In this document: piece by piece, positions 45,297 to 58,024 of the stretch
How the letters are laid out: every line of letters starts with the position of its first letter
Position numbering within the stretch: position 1 is the stretch's first letter
Source: Allium sativum
Taxonomy: Eukaryota; Streptophyta; Magnoliopsida; Asparagales; Amaryllidaceae
Direction: 5' to 3'
Assembly (NCBI GenBank): GCA_030737875.1
Contig: CM060924.1
Location: 146,500,197-146,564,196, forward strand
Length of the DNA stretch: 64,000 nt
The notes under the pieces: generated by a model
What the model was told of the DNA's origin: nothing
Databases searched by the model: none
What the model saw: only the letters and a program-made list of their open reading frames with translations
Made by a program: the position numbers and the translations under genes

Positions 45297-46585
45297 ATCC
45301 CATTATAACCATAAATGGACTTGGTAACAAATTGGAATATTTAACCTAGATGAATCCATAGGGACATGTATCAACATGTTAACTTTAATAGGGGTTAAGT
45401 AAACTTGTGTGGGTTAAGTAAATCTTGTGGCGGTGGGTAATATTTATATATATAGGCCCACAAACTTAACTTATTTTATACTTTGGGCTTATGCAACTTT
45501 GTTAAGTAAACTTGCTTGGATCAGTGAGGGTTAAGTAAATCTTGTGGCAATGGGGTAATATTTACATATATAGGCCTGACAACTTAAACTGTTTTACATG
45601 TTGGAATGTTAGGCACAACTAGTTGAAATCCTAGTAGTAGGGATGCAAGCCTAGGGGGAGCTTGTATCATCTTGTGTGTGGGACCCGTTTCAGTCAGTAA
45701 CCCATCTGGGTATCAAACGAGTACTCCGAACTACGTCTGAGTAGGGCCACGCTTGCTGGGCTAATTGTAAGAGATCCAAAATGAAGGGGCGGTGTCAACA
45801 ACGCAGGAAACCAATGAAGTTATGTGCGTGCATGGGTCTGGCTTTCCATGGGAATTAAGACGTTGTGACATCAGTAGATATGGTTGTGCACATCTTGAAA
45901 ATGAAAGGTTTCCACTTTAGGAAGTGATACATCCTACTATGGGGCCAGCACAGGGTATCTACGGAGTAGGGAGCCGATCAATTAGGGTAGTAGTTAGGGT
46001 ACATCCAGACTCTGGTAAGTTTAGGAGTCTGTTATTGGGACTGCCTGTGGTCTATATGGGATTAAAACCTCTCACCAGAAGTACGCCTAAGTCTACCATT
46101 TCATACATGTTGGGGATCACCTCATTCTGGATATACCTGTAGTAGCGCAGTGTAATCATTAAGGAAGCGTATACACCTTATCTTGTATACCTAGTCATAC
46201 CTGCCTTTATTGTAGTTATCTCTCTTATCCACTTTATATGTCTGTCATGCTACTTTTATTTATTTACTTGCTAAAAGTAACTGGACTCACCGGACTTTAT
46301 GTCTAACCCTTTTTGTTTCCTCTTCTTTCTTCTATTCCCCCTCCTCCCCTAAAGTTTTCAGGGCGGGAATACTCAGGCTTGACCGTGATTCTGCTTACTT
46401 TTGTTGGAGCTGCTTTGATGTATGACTCAAGCTTTTATCCTTGCTACTCTGGCTATGCTTTATTTGGGGAATTACGCTTTTTATGTACTCTGATGTTTTA
46501 AAGTACAAGACAATAGTTTTTATGATGTAATGGTTTATGTGTATTTCAGGCATGTGCTGTTTTTGAACCACGATGCTTTATTATA

Positions 46586-46591
46586 AATAAA
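46586..46591 (+). terminator. Poly(A) signal of the solo LTR
   Basis: AATAAA 130 bases before the LTR end, in the same context as 6042. Confidence 0.55.
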
Positions 46592-46721
46592 GTTTTGAAT
46601 TCCGCTATTACTTTTATATATGTATTGTAATATTTCTATTTCTGTTTACCTATAACACTTCACGAAACTTAATGCATTCCCTTAGTGAGTGACATTAACG
46701 GACGTGGGGTGTCACAAATAC

Positions 46722-49700
46722 TAGGACAGACTGGCTAAATAAGTACCATGCTATAATAAATCTAGAGACATCCATGCTATCACTGATGAATACTAATGGA
46801 AAAAGAGTAATGATTCTTTGTGAAGCATCCAAATAAGGAATTCTTTCTTGCATTTATGATTTAGACATTCAAGAAGATGAAATGAATATAGACCAAATCC
46901 CCATTGTAAATGAATACACTGATGTATTCGATGAAGTAAAAGGAGTGCCACAAAATAGGCCAGTAGAGTTCCAAATTTAGTTAATGCCTGGTGCAAGCCC
47001 AATAATCAAAAAGCCAACAAGAATGGGGCCAAGATAGTTGATGGAGTTGAAAAAGCAATTGGCTAATTTAGAAGAAAAAGGGTTTATTAGACCTAGTAGT
47101 TCATGCTTGGGATCTCCTATGGTGTTTGTTAAGAAGCAAGATGGCACACTATAATGTGCACTGATTATAGAGAACTTAATAAAGTTACAATGAAAAAAAT
47201 ACCCAGTACCCGAATTGATGATCTCTTTGATCAATTAAATGGAGCAAACCTGTTCTCAAGATTAGATCTGGCATCTGTATTTCATCAAATGAAGGTGGAA
47301 GAAGGAAGTATCAAATATACTGCTTTTAACACTAGCTATGGGTTATATGAATTTCTAGTTATGCCATTTGGCTTAACAAATGCCCCATCCTACTTTGTTG
47401 ACTTAATGAATTTTTTTAAAGGATTATTTAGACAAGTTTGTCTTATTTTTCATTGATGATATACTAATTTGTTCTAAGATAGTGGAGGAGCATAAAATTT
47501 ATTTGCATATGGTTTTAAGTAGGTTAAGGCAGAATGATTTAAAATAAAATTTTGCCAAGTGTGCTTTCTGGAAGAAAGTGGTAATTTTTCTAGGATATAT
47601 TATATTAGAAAAAGGTATCTCAGTGGATCCCAATAAAGTTGTGGCAGTGCAAACTTGGAAGAAACCCAAAATAGTCACAGAGGTAAGATCATTTATGGGA
47701 ATGGCTGGATAATATAGAAGATTCATTAAGTGTTTTGCAAAATTATCCATTCCACTTAGAAGCTCACTAGAAAAGATCAGCCTTTTGTATGGACAGAAAG
47801 ATGTGAGGAAGCATTTAAATTCTTGAAGAAGGCATTGGTTATATCACCAATACTTAAGGTACCTGAAGTAAATGAAGGATTTGTGGTATATACTGATGCA
47901 AGAGGTGCAGATTTGGGGGTTGTTTTAATGCATCAAGATAAAGCAATAGCTTATGCCTCAAGACAATTAAAACCTAATGAAACAAGGTATGCAACTCATG
48001 ATCTAGAAATGGCAGCTAAAGTTTATGCTTTAAAATTATGGAGGCATTATTTACTAGGGGGAAATTTGAATTATACATTGATCATAAATCTTTAAAATAC
48101 TTGTTTTCTCAAAAAGACTTAAACATGAGGCAACATAGATGGGTTGAATTTTTGGCTGCATATGACTTAGATATATTATAAACACCTGGTAAAACCAATA
48201 GAGTGGTTGATGCACTCAGTAAGCAGCATGCCAGAAGAGCATCAATGATGATGATAGAATTTAAAACCCTATCCTTTCACACTGAATTAGAGATACAGAT
48301 CACAAGCAATGTACCCATGCAGAAAGATTGTGGATCAACGAATATGGGAAGATTGAGCCTTATTAGTATTAAATCTGATTTAATAGATAAGGTATGGTTA
48401 ACTCAGGACCAGGACACATTCTTACTTGAGAAGAAGGATATGATAATAAAGATCGAAAAGGTGGAAGGACTTTATATAGATAGCCAAGGTTATCTTATAA
48501 ATAAAAAGAGGCTTTGTGTACCTTCTAATGAAGACTTGAGAAGAGAAATACATAACACTTACCTTAGAAGTAAGTATGCAATTCACCCTAGAAGCAAAAG
48601 ATGTACCAGAATTTGAAGAGAGATTTATAGTGGAGGGGAATGAAAGCTGCAGTGGGGAAATTTGCAGTTGAATGTATAATTTGCCAACAAGTGAAGGCAG
48701 ATTATCAGAAGCCATTAGGCTTGCTACAACCTTTAGAAATACCTTAGTGGAAATGGGAGGATGTATCCATGGATTTTGTGGATGGTTTACCCAAATCTAA
48801 GGGGGCAAATGATAACATCTGGGTGATTGTTGACAAGTTAACCGAGACAATCCACTTTATACCACTGAAATCTGAAAGAAGTGCAAGTAAATTAGCTGAA
48901 ATATTTATGAGGGAAATTGTGAAATTGCATGGGTTTACCAAAGCCATGGCCAGTGATAAAAATACAATATTCACATCTAAATTTTGGACAGGCTTTCAGC
49001 AAGCAATAGGGGTTGAACTATGCTTAAGCATAACTTACCACCCTCAATCAGATGGATAAATAGAAATAATTAATAAAGTTCTGGAGGTCATGTTAAGGGC
49101 CTGTGTGTTGGACTTTGAGGGACATTAGGAAGATTACATACACTTAGCAAAATTAGCATACAACAACAGTCGTCAAAGCAACATAGGCATGGCGCCATTT
49201 GAAGCCTTGTATGGGAGGCCATGTTTATCCCCTGCATGTTGGATGGAAGTGGGAGATAAGGTGGTAATGGGTCCTGAATATGTGAAGGAAACAAAAGATA
49301 TCTCTGACCAGAAAAAGAACAGCCACTGCTCGAGATAGGCAAACGAAATATGCTGATAGGAAGAGGAAGGCAGTGGAATAAATGGTTGGGGATACCGTAT
49401 TTATAAAAGTTTCACCCGTAAAGTTCTTAAGTTTGTAAAGCAAGGGAAATTAACCCTAAGATATATGGACCATATGAGATTATAAAGAAGGTGGATCTTT
49501 GGCATATAAGCTGAAATTGCCTGAAGAAATGTAAGGAGTACACGATCTTTTTCATGTATCACAATTAAGAAAATGGGTACATGATAGAAATTCCATACTG
49601 GAGTCACCAACCAAGGTAAAAATCAAGCCAGATTTGATATATGAACAAGAGCCTATAGGCATTGTTGCTAAGGAAGAGAGAAAGCTAAGAAACAAGGTGA

Positions 49701-49801
49701 TTAAACTTGTGAAGGTGCAATGGAGTTTGGACCCAAATAATTGTACATGGGAGGTGGACAATAAGGTCAAAACCAATTATCCAAAGTTGTTTGCAAACTA
49801 A
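46722..49801 (+). pseudogene. pol: Element H pol: end of protease, RT, RNase H, integrase, chromodomain
   Basis: Resumes after the solo LTR; many stops and frameshifts. Visible in order: D-V-F-D-E-V-K-G-V-P near 46925; RT with [11 protein letters not shown] near 47120, Y-R-E-L-N-K-V near 47163, catalytic F-I-D-D near 47451; RNase [11 protein letters not shown] near 47890 and H-D-L-E-M-A near 47998; integrase zinc region near 48550-48700 with C-I-I-C-Q-Q-V-K; core D-F-V-D-G-L-P near 48772, S-D-K-N-T near 48952, then a stop where T-E-R is expected near 49058; chromodomain-like K-V-Q-W-S-L-D-P-N-N-C-T-W-E-V near 49710. Ends at TAA 49799. The oldest element of the nest. Confidence 0.88.
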
Positions 49802-50023
49802 TACTGCTACACAGATATGATTTCTTAGATTATTTGCAAAATTTGTTTATTGAACATGATTATGCATGGTATTATTTATCTTGTTATGAATGTGTTTGGA
49901 TAGTCAAATTAAACTGACTTGATATGGTTTAGAAATTAGTTCACAGGTAGACTGATTAAATCCATGATTAATAGGAAATACAAGAGAAAATTGTGGGACA
50001 TAATCCCTAAAAGGTGGGGAGTA
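49802..50023 (+). promoter_or_regulatory. 3' untranslated region and PPT of element H
   Basis: About 200 bases after pol lead to AAAAGGTGGGGAG at 50009-50021, a mutated polypurine tract, with TG of a possible LTR start at 50024. Confidence 0.6.
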
Positions 50024-50520
50024 TGTGATATCCCTATATATTTATACACTGAGAAACAATATGGGATAAGGAGGAATAACACTTTAATTTTTGGTTGTGT
50101 GTTGATGATTATTTGTGTGCATAAACAGTACACTGTGATTTCTATAATAATAATAAAGCCCTAGCTAAATGGTTACAAAAAAATTCTGGAAATAAAATAA
50201 AAGAGAACGATAGAAGTATATATGAAACTCTACTGCATAGAATAAATAGGCCTAATTAAAATAAGTAATAAAATAATAGTAAAATTATTGCTGAGTAGAA
50301 TATTGCTTTGAATATAAATATACAAAGATGTGCAGCAAAAATAGGTGGGAAGATGATAAGGATAAGATAAAGTACTTTACACCTAGCATATTTTAATTTT
50401 TGGCCATAGGAATGAATCATGCAAATAAAATGACCAAGGATATAAGAGGTAATTTGAAAACAAGCTTTCACAAAGTAATGTAACCATATTTTGCTTTCCA
50501 CCTTTTATTTTCCTGAAAAT
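50024..50520 (+). repeat. Putative start of element H 3' LTR
   Basis: TGTGATATCC follows the PPT. No counterpart was recognised near 9083-10101; the two remnants may be different parts of a longer LTR. The right limit is arbitrary, set at the first LINE-like sequence. Confidence 0.35.
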
Positions 50521-50800
50521 TGGTTCTCTTTATTACTTAAACCCAATAAAAACCTCCTTTATAAACCTCGCCAAAACCCCATAATCCCCCTAACCTAAGT
50601 GGGTTCCTTACGGCGAAAAAGAGTATTTATAAATTTGGTGTACAAATAGAAAAAACATCATTCTCTATTCGATTACAACAAACAAATAAAACCAGAAATA
50701 AAAGTAGAAAATAAAAAACCATGCGGGTTTCAAACAAACTTCATGGCCCAAATCCGTCCCATCCACTCTACTTTATTTCGCTGAAATTTGAAATGCCTCT

Positions 50801-51502
50801 TCACAAGTCAACATTGTCTTTTAGCTCAATCCCCCACCTACCAAGCAATTGAACATTTCTATCAGTTCGAGAAGTCCTACTGCCATTGTTATTCATAAGC
50901 AATTGAATCTCCTTTTCAATCTTCAGCAAACAAATCAAAGATGCCTTTTTCTTTCCTTGAAAAATCCTCAAATTCCTCTTCTTCCAAATAAAGTATATAG
51001 CACTTGTGAAAGCAGCACAAGCCAAGTCTCTTAATTGATCTTTCCTCTTCAAACTATCTTGAATAAGAGAAGCTTCTTCTTTCTGATCTGTAAATGAAGA
51101 CAAAGGCAGATCTAATTTTTGCTTTAAAGAGAGCCCAATGAAAGCCGAGAAGTCACAAGAAAAGAATAGATGTTGTATGGTTTCAGGATGATTATTACAA
51201 AGAGGAAATAATGGATTTGTGATATTACTGAAGTGATGAATCCTGTCTTTAGTGCTTAATCTTCCAATAATGGCTAGGTACGCAATAAACGATATTCTTC
51301 TACAATTTTTGGAATGCCATATGACAGAGAAAACTTTATCATATTGTTCATGATTTCTCAAATAATCCCATGCTTTATGAAATGCAAAAGTACCACCCTC
51401 ATACCATTCATATATATCATGACTTCGATTTGGATGTGTTGAAATAGCATTAATTTCTTCCAACAACTCTCTTGTGGCAGGATGAATTTCAGGAGCAAAC
51501 AC
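50801..51502 (-). pseudogene. LINE ORF2 C terminus, zf-RVT domain
   Basis: 233 open codons. The pattern V-I-W-H-S-K..S-F-I-A-Y-L-A-I-I-G-R-L-S-T-K-D-R near 51320-51240, then L-C-N-N..E-T-I-Q-H-L-F-F-S-C near 51200-51150 is that of the zinc-binding domain found after RT in plant LINEs; the first Cys of the expected C-x-x-C is Phe. The tail F-I-W-K-K-R-N..F is also typical. Binding of template RNA is the presumed role. Upstream codons to about 51720 carry similar sequence in another frame. Confidence 0.8.
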
Positions 51503-51825
51503 TTCATTCCTAATAATATTACTAACTTTCTAGTCAGCAAAACCAAGGAGTTTCATTCTATCATAACCCAGCAAATCAACGAAACATCTGCAGTTAATCC
51601 ATGGGTCATACCACATGTAAGTTTCCTCCTCATTAGCAATAACTTTATTGAAAATTTGTTTAGACCTTGTTCTTAATCTTAACAAAGCTTTCCAAGTTGA
51701 AGATGCACTGTTGTCCAATGCCATAGACCAGAAAAAAAATCTTTTTTACAGTACTTGTTGTGCATCCATTTACTCCATAGGGATGTATTAGATAAAAATG
51801 TCCAAAGTAATTTCACACAAGCCAC

Positions 51826-53300
51826 TTATTTAAGACCTGATAAATTCTTAAGGCTTATACCTCCTTCCGCGTTAGGTCTATACAGCTTTTTCCATGAAAT
51901 TTTATGTGATGTTCCTCCCCAAAAAAAGTCTGCATAAATTGAATTTATCTTATCTATAGTAAACTCTGGAATTTGATAAATAAATAACCAATACAATATT
52001 ATAGGAGTGATAACAGTATTGATAAGTTCAGGTCTCCCTGCAAAACTAAGCAGTTTTGCCTCCCGTCCATTAATTTTACTTTGCACTCTTTGAATAAGAG
52101 AATTACACTCTGAATAATGCAAGTAGTTAGAAGGAAAAGGCACCCCCAAATACTTAATAGGCAAAGAACCTTGATCAAAACCGAAAACATGTTGAATTTC
52201 CCTTGAGTTTGTAACAAAAGCACTAAAGAATTTTTTTTTCTTTGAAGCATTCACATTCAAACCATCATGTTCTTTAAAGAATTGGCATTAGACATTGATG
52301 ATTTTCCAAAAATCATGAGATCATCGGCATATAGCAAGTGCGATATAATAGGTTGAACAGCAAAACTGGGTTGAAATTCATGTAATTGAACTGCTTCATC
52401 CATAAGATAAGAGAAAAATTGCATTTCCATTGCAAACAAATAAGAGGATAAAGGATCACCCTACCTAATGCCTCTATTAGAAGTTATAAAACCCCTAAGC
52501 ATACCTTGAATCATGATAGAATATGTGGCAGTTGACATAGATTCATAAATAAGATTTACGAAATGTGTAAGAAATTTCATTCTTGACATGATATATCATA
52601 TGAAATTCCTATTCACTCGGTTATATGCCTTTTGCAAATCAACCTTTACACAAAATTTAGGCATCCCTCTTTTTTAAAAATCTCTTAATAATTCATGGGC
52701 TAACAGTATATTATCCCTAATATACCTGTCTTTAATGAAGGCACTTTGATTCTCCAAGATAAGGAATGGTAAAAATTGCTTTAGTCTATTACATAAAATC
52801 TTATAATTTTTTTATGATAGATATTACAACAAGCAATTGGCCTATTATGTGACAATCTCAGTTGGCCTATCATTTTTGGGGATTAAGGTAATGAATGTAT
52901 GATTTAATTATTTAAGCAGCTTACCTGAAATGAAAATGTCAGTGATAGCCAACAATAAATCATTCTTCAAGGCATCCTAATGAATTTTCAGAAATTTAGC
53001 ATTTATACCATCAGGCCCAAGACTAGATTCATCATGAATAGAGAATAATGCATCCTTTACTTCTGATAACTCAATTGCTTTCATCAAAAACTGTTGACCT
53101 TTTGAATTGATAATAGATATAGGAAGAAATCATGGAAATCCAAAAGAAGAAGGACCACTAAACATATCTTGAAAATATTTGATAGCTTCAGATTCAATGT
53201 CCTCTGATTTAAACACTAGTTTGCTTTCTACCTCATTTTCTCACAAAAAATATGAAAGGTGCATAGAGTAAATAGGTGGGTTCTCATTTATTAATTTTGG
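51826..53300 (-). pseudogene. LINE reverse transcriptase domain, broken
   Basis: In sense order: L-G-P-D-G-I-N-A-K-F-L-K near 53010 (family S-P-G-P-D-G), L-N-H-T-F-I-T-L-I-P-K near 52890, K-V-D-L-Q-K-A-Y-N-R-V-N near 52640, G-I-R-(stop)-G-D-P-L-S near 52465 where Q is usual, catalytic L-Y-A-D-D at about 52334-52320, and P-I-K-Y-L-G-V-P-F near 52155. The stop at the Q position is TAG for CAG. At least three frames are involved, so the copy is dead. Confidence 0.85.
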
Positions 53301-54145
53301 GGATTTAATTTGTTGTAAGGTAATCTAGACAATTGATAGGCAAAACACTAGTATGGGATTACTTAAATAAGAGGACCTAGATTTGCACCAGGCTGCTATA
53401 GTTTTTCTGAGGTAAAAATACAAATAAGGAAGCAACTTCTTCATAGGAATTGGAGCATGCTTAAAAACCTGATTATTTAAATTTCAAAGGGAACATCATT
53501 GGTGAGAATTTACTTAAATTGTAGCAATAATGTAACAACCTGGAAAATCAGAATCAATTTAAAATTTTTATTTTAAGAAATTTTGGTTAGAAAATGTGCC
53601 AGAATTAAAAATTCCATTTTTTAAATAATATTAAAGCTATTAGAAATAGTCATTGTATAAATGACCTCAGTTTCCGACGAAACCATTTTTTTCGGATCCG
53701 GAATGTCAAATTATTGCTAAGTTTAGTTTTCCATAATTTTTGGAATTAATATGTGAGCATGGTAAATTAAACTGTGTTCGATAATTTCTATTGAATTTAA
53801 GCGACCGTTAAAAGGGTCATTTTTCAAACGGTCTCCAAATTCAACGAAATTAATTTTGTTAGGACCATATCGTCAAAACATAGCTAGATTTAATTTTCGG
53901 GAATTTTTGGAGTTCGTATGTGGCCCGGGTGAATTTAAATGTACGATCAAAATAAATAAATAAATGATTTAAATTTTAATTTAAAGAAAACAGACAGAAA
54001 ACGATCGACTGGGCTAACGAGACCTAACCCATTGTGTCCAGAACGGTGGCATTTGGGTAGAAACAACTTTCGTTGAGCTGAAATTGGAGCTAAAAAGGAT
54101 TAACAGGCTTAAAACTAGTAATTAAGAAATTAAATATTATTTTAT

Positions 54146-54153
54146 TATAAATA
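54146..54153 (+). promoter_or_regulatory. TATA box of C LTR
   Basis: TATAAATA followed by ACTCATTACAAAACCCTAAT, a typical start-site context for plant LTR promoters. Confidence 0.6.
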
Positions 54154-54936
54154 ACTCATTACAAAACCCTAATACACTATTACACAACCGCAACTCCCAT
54201 CATTTCAATGGCCAGAACGTTCTCTACTTCCCTTTTTAATTTCCTTCAATCCGTACTACAAAACTTCCTCCTCTAGAGATTATTGTAGAGAATTTCACGA
54301 GCTTCGATTCTATACGGGGTTGACTAAAAACCGTGGAGTATTCGCGACGAACCAGAGCCCCAAACCTAGCGGATTTGCACCGTCGCCGCATCGCTTAGGT
54401 GCGATCACACCTGCCGTTGAGGGGCCCTCTGCGTGCATGATCCCTCCCTCTTCGACGCTGTGGCGTTGGGTCGTCGGGATATTGAGCAATTGGATCGAAA
54501 ACTTTAAACCTAGAATTAAACAAAAAGGAAGAAGTCGTGGCCTTGATATTGATTAGGGAAGAAAGGGTATTTTCCTTTCTTTATTTAATTAATTATTTTA
54601 AAATGTTTTCTACCTAAATAAATTCATGACTAATGCATACGAACTCAGAATTGAACAATTTCAGAACCGCTGCGATCGTGAGTCCAAGATCTACATTTTT
54701 GGACTGATTATAACGAATTTCGAGCAGATCATATTTTGGATAAAAATTCAAATCTGAATTACACAGGATTAAAAGCAGTATGAGAATTCTATTTTGTTTA
54801 TTTATTTTTCTTAAATAATTAAAATTAATTATTATTGTGTTATCACAAATCTGCTGTTAAATTCTATTTGTTATGGTACGTGATTTGATCTGTGATTGAT
54901 GTGTTATGTAGATCTGTTGACTTGGTCATTATTGTT

Positions 54937-57310
54937 AATTAGTATCGAGTGAATCAAAAATTATCATTTTTGTTAATTAGAATCGAGTGAATCAAAAAAT
55001 ATCATTTTTGTTAATTAGAATCGAGTGAATAAAAAATTATCATTTTTGTTAATTAGAATAGTTGAATCAAAAATTATCATTTTTGTTAATTACAAAAGTT
55101 GAATCAAAAATTATCATTTTTGTTAATTAGAATAGTTGGATCAAAAATTATCATTTTGGTTAATTAGAATAGTTGAAACAATAATTAACATTTTTGTTAA
55201 TTAGAATTGAGATAAACAAAATTTATCATTTTTGTCAAATTAGAATAATTGGGTTAAAATTATCACTTTTGTCAAATTGAAATAATTGGATTAAAATTAT
55301 CATTTTTGTCAAATTAGAATAATTTTATTAAAATTATCATCTTTGACAAATTAGAACAGTTGAATTAAAATTGTCATTTTTTGACAAAATAGAATAGTTG
55401 AATTAAAATTATCATTTTTGTCAGAATACAATTATTGGATCAAAATTGACATTTTTGTCAAAATATAATTATTGAATTAAATTTGTCATATTTGTCAAAT
55501 CAAAATCGTTGAAATAAAAAAAGACATTTTGTTGTAACAAAATAGTTGAAATAAAAATAAGATATTTTATTGTAACAAAATAGTTGAAATAAAAAAAGGA
55601 CATTTTGTTGTAATAAAATAGTTGAAATAAAAAAAAGCATTTTGTTGAAACAAAATAGTTGAAATAAAAAAGGACATTTTGTTGTAACAAAATAGTTGAA
55701 ATAAAAAAAATACATTTTGTTGTAACAGAATAGTTGAAATAAAAAAACATTTTGTCGTAACAAAATAGTTGAAATAAAAAAGGACATTTTGTCGTAACAA
55801 AATAGTTGAAATAAAAAAAGGACATTTTGTTATAACAAAATAGTTGAAATAAAAAAAAGGCATTTTGTTGTAACAAAATAGTTGAAATAGAAAAAGACAT
55901 TTTGTTGTAACAAAATAGTTGAAATAAAAAAAGACATTTTGTTGTAACAAAGTAGTTGAAATAAAAAAGGACATTTTGTTGTAACAAAATAGTTGAAATA
56001 AAAAAAGACATTTTCTTGTAAGTAAATAGTGAAACAAAAATTATCATTTTTTTTAGTTGAAACAAAATATTCATTTTTGTCAAGATAGTTTAGTTGAAAC
56101 AAAATATACATTTTTTGTCAAAAAAGATTAGTTGAAACAAAAGCATACATTTTTGTCAAAAAGATTAGTTGAAACAAAAATAAACATTTTTGTCAAAATA
56201 GTTTAGTTGAAACAAAATATTCATTTTTGTCAAGATAGTTTAGTTGAAACAAAATATACATTTTTGTCAAAAAGATTAGTTGAAACCAAAATATACATTT
56301 TTGTCAAAAAGATTAGTTGAAACAAAAATAAACATTTTTGTCAAAATAGTTTAGTTGAAACAAAAATAAACATTTTTGGTCAAGATAGTTTAGTTGAAAC
56401 AAAATATACATTTTTGTCAAAAAGAATAGTTGAAACAAAATATATATTTTTCTCAAAAAAGATTGGTTGAAACAAAAATAAACATTTTCGTCAAAATAGT
56501 TTAGTTGAAACAAAATGAACATTTTTGTCCAAATAGTTTAGTTGAAACAAAATATTCATTTTTGTCAAAATAGCTTAGTTGAAACAAAATATTCATTTTT
56601 GTCAAAATAGTTTAGCTGAAACAAAATATACATTTTTGTCAAAATAGTTTAGTTGAAACAAAAATGTACATTTTGTCAAAATATGATGGTTGAAAACAAA
56701 AAAAATTACATTTTGTTAAAAAAGAATTGTTAACAAAATGAAATCATCATTTTTTATTCATTTTGTTAAACTAGAATTGTTAACAAAATGAATTATCACT
56801 TTTAATTAATTTGTTGAAATAGAATTGTCAACAAAAAAAATGAATGAATCACTTTTTATTGTTAAACTAGAATTGTCAACAAAAATGAATGTATCTCTTT
56901 TTAGGCATTTTGTTGAAATAGAATTTGTATGCAAACATAAAAATCGTTTATATTGTCAAAACATACATTAGAATTTGTATGCAAACACAAGAATCAATTT
57001 TACTGTCAAAACATGCATTAGAATTTGTATACAAGTTAAAGATACATTTTTATCATTAAGTCATACATTAGAATTTGTATGCAAATTAAAATAAATATTT
57101 TTATATGTTATGTTATACATTAAAGATATATATATATATATATATATACAAATAAAATATTTCTTTTTATTTGTTAAAGTTAAAAATAGAAATTGCATAC
57201 AAACAATGAAAATAAAAATTATCTTTTTATTTGTCATCAGCAAAAATGTCATGTAAATAAAATACATTTTATTTGACATTATAAACATGTAGATTTGTTA
57301 TGCAAACAAA
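54937..57310. repeat. Zoned minisatellite, units of 36-38 bases
   Basis: Five successive zones share a framework CATTTTTGTnAAAnnAGAATAGTTGAAnCAAAAA but differ in detail: 54937-55500 (TTAATTAGAAT form, 38 then 37 bases), 55500-56030 (TGTTGTAACAAAATAG form, 37 bases, 14 units), 56040-56690 (TGTCAAAAAGATTAG form, 36 bases), 56690-56930 (TTGTTAACAAAATGAAT form) and 56930-57310 (AGAATTTGTATGCAAAC form). The long minus-strand frames here (for example 55469-56083, 204 codons of F-I-S-T-I-L-L-Q-Q-N type) are only the repeat read as protein. Confidence 0.92.
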
Positions 57311-57374
57311 ATATGCTTTTACTTGGCATGTTAAATCCCGTTAGTGGAATCGTCGTGTAATTTATATTTATATA

Positions 57375-57377
<3 letters not shown>

Positions 57378-57411
<34 letters not shown>
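57378..57411. repeat. (TA)n microsatellite
   Basis: About 34 bases of TA in the C LTR; shorter TA tract at 57127-57146. Confidence 0.93.
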
Positions 57412-57413
<2 letters not shown>

Positions 57414-57985
57414 TAAAATTAAACGAATCACGCGCGGTAGTTCGCATTTCGGAATCGTAACTTTAAACGATTGTACCGAAAGATCCGACCATCGGATTTT
57501 TCCAAAACTGAAACCGTTAGGACTGCCTTGGGAAGATCTTTCCAACGATATAATTTTTTTTCAAAATCCAACGGTTAGATCGAGAAATGTGTAAATCAAA
57601 TTTGGGTAAAAACAGCGCCAGAGCCGCCTATTAACTCGAAGCGTCGTTAATTTAGATTTAGCTATTTTTATATAAATAAAAAATAGCGATAAATCGTTAT
57701 GAAATGATTTAAATTATATGTATGCGAGAATTATTTGAAAAGACCAAGTTCTATCTTCTTTCAAATAATTATACGACGATTTAAATCGAAGATATTGAAG
57801 ATGGTAATTGAAGACCGGCGATCTTCACATCGAATGGATGACTATTGATGCCCGGGATTGGGTAGCTCCTAGTAAAGGGTTAAAGTGGTAGTTGTCCGGA
57901 TGTACTTGTTGATTGTCCGGATAAGCGAGCATCTCTCTTCCGTATTGGATATACGGGATGAGGAATAAGTTGTCTCCGGTTTCGT

Positions 57986-58024
57986 TCAGACACAGAGTGG
58001 AATTGTAAATGGATGTGTGTCTGA
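57986..58024. other. Hairpin in C LTR
   Basis: TCAGACACA (57986-57994) pairs with TGTGTCTGA (58016-58024), 9 bp perfect, 21-base loop. Confidence 0.5.

Larger units (their letters stand above)
22917..46716 (+). mobile_element. Solo gypsy LTR (about 3.1 kb) split by nested insertions
   Basis: Starts TGTACCACC at 22917, is split after 23071 by the Copia-type element, and resumes at 43773 to end GGGGTGTCACA at 46716. Perfect TSDs AATAC flank it (22912-22916 and 46717-46721). Only LTR sequence is present, so it is a solo LTR. It carries a GTCGAC-type segment (43932-43990), (TA)n at 43822-43850, a TATA box (44046), the stem-loop pair (45083-45296) and a poly(A) signal (46586), and its terminal 500 bases match the LTR ending at 6177. 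Removing it joins the two halves of the H protease with the reading direction restored, which confirms both boundaries. Confidence 0.9.
50521..53525 (-). mobile_element. 5'-truncated, decayed LINE (plant L1/RTE-like)
   Basis: Minus-strand remains of a non-LTR retrotransposon: an RT domain (about 53260-51830) followed by a zinc-binding RT-associated domain (51502-50801). No endonuclease domain is seen upstream; the element is cut near 53525, where C begins. No clear poly(A) tail was found at the left end. The approximate boundaries reflect that. Confidence 0.82.

Noticed and set aside
55469..56083. 204-codon open frame rich in F, I, S, T, Q, N on the minus strand, and overlapping frames
   Set aside because: It is the 37-base minisatellite read as protein; several frames of the array are open for the same reason and no start context or domain is seen.
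54937..57310. CRISPR-like array (regular short repeats)
   Set aside because: No unique spacers between repeats; a continuous tandem minisatellite in a plant LTR.
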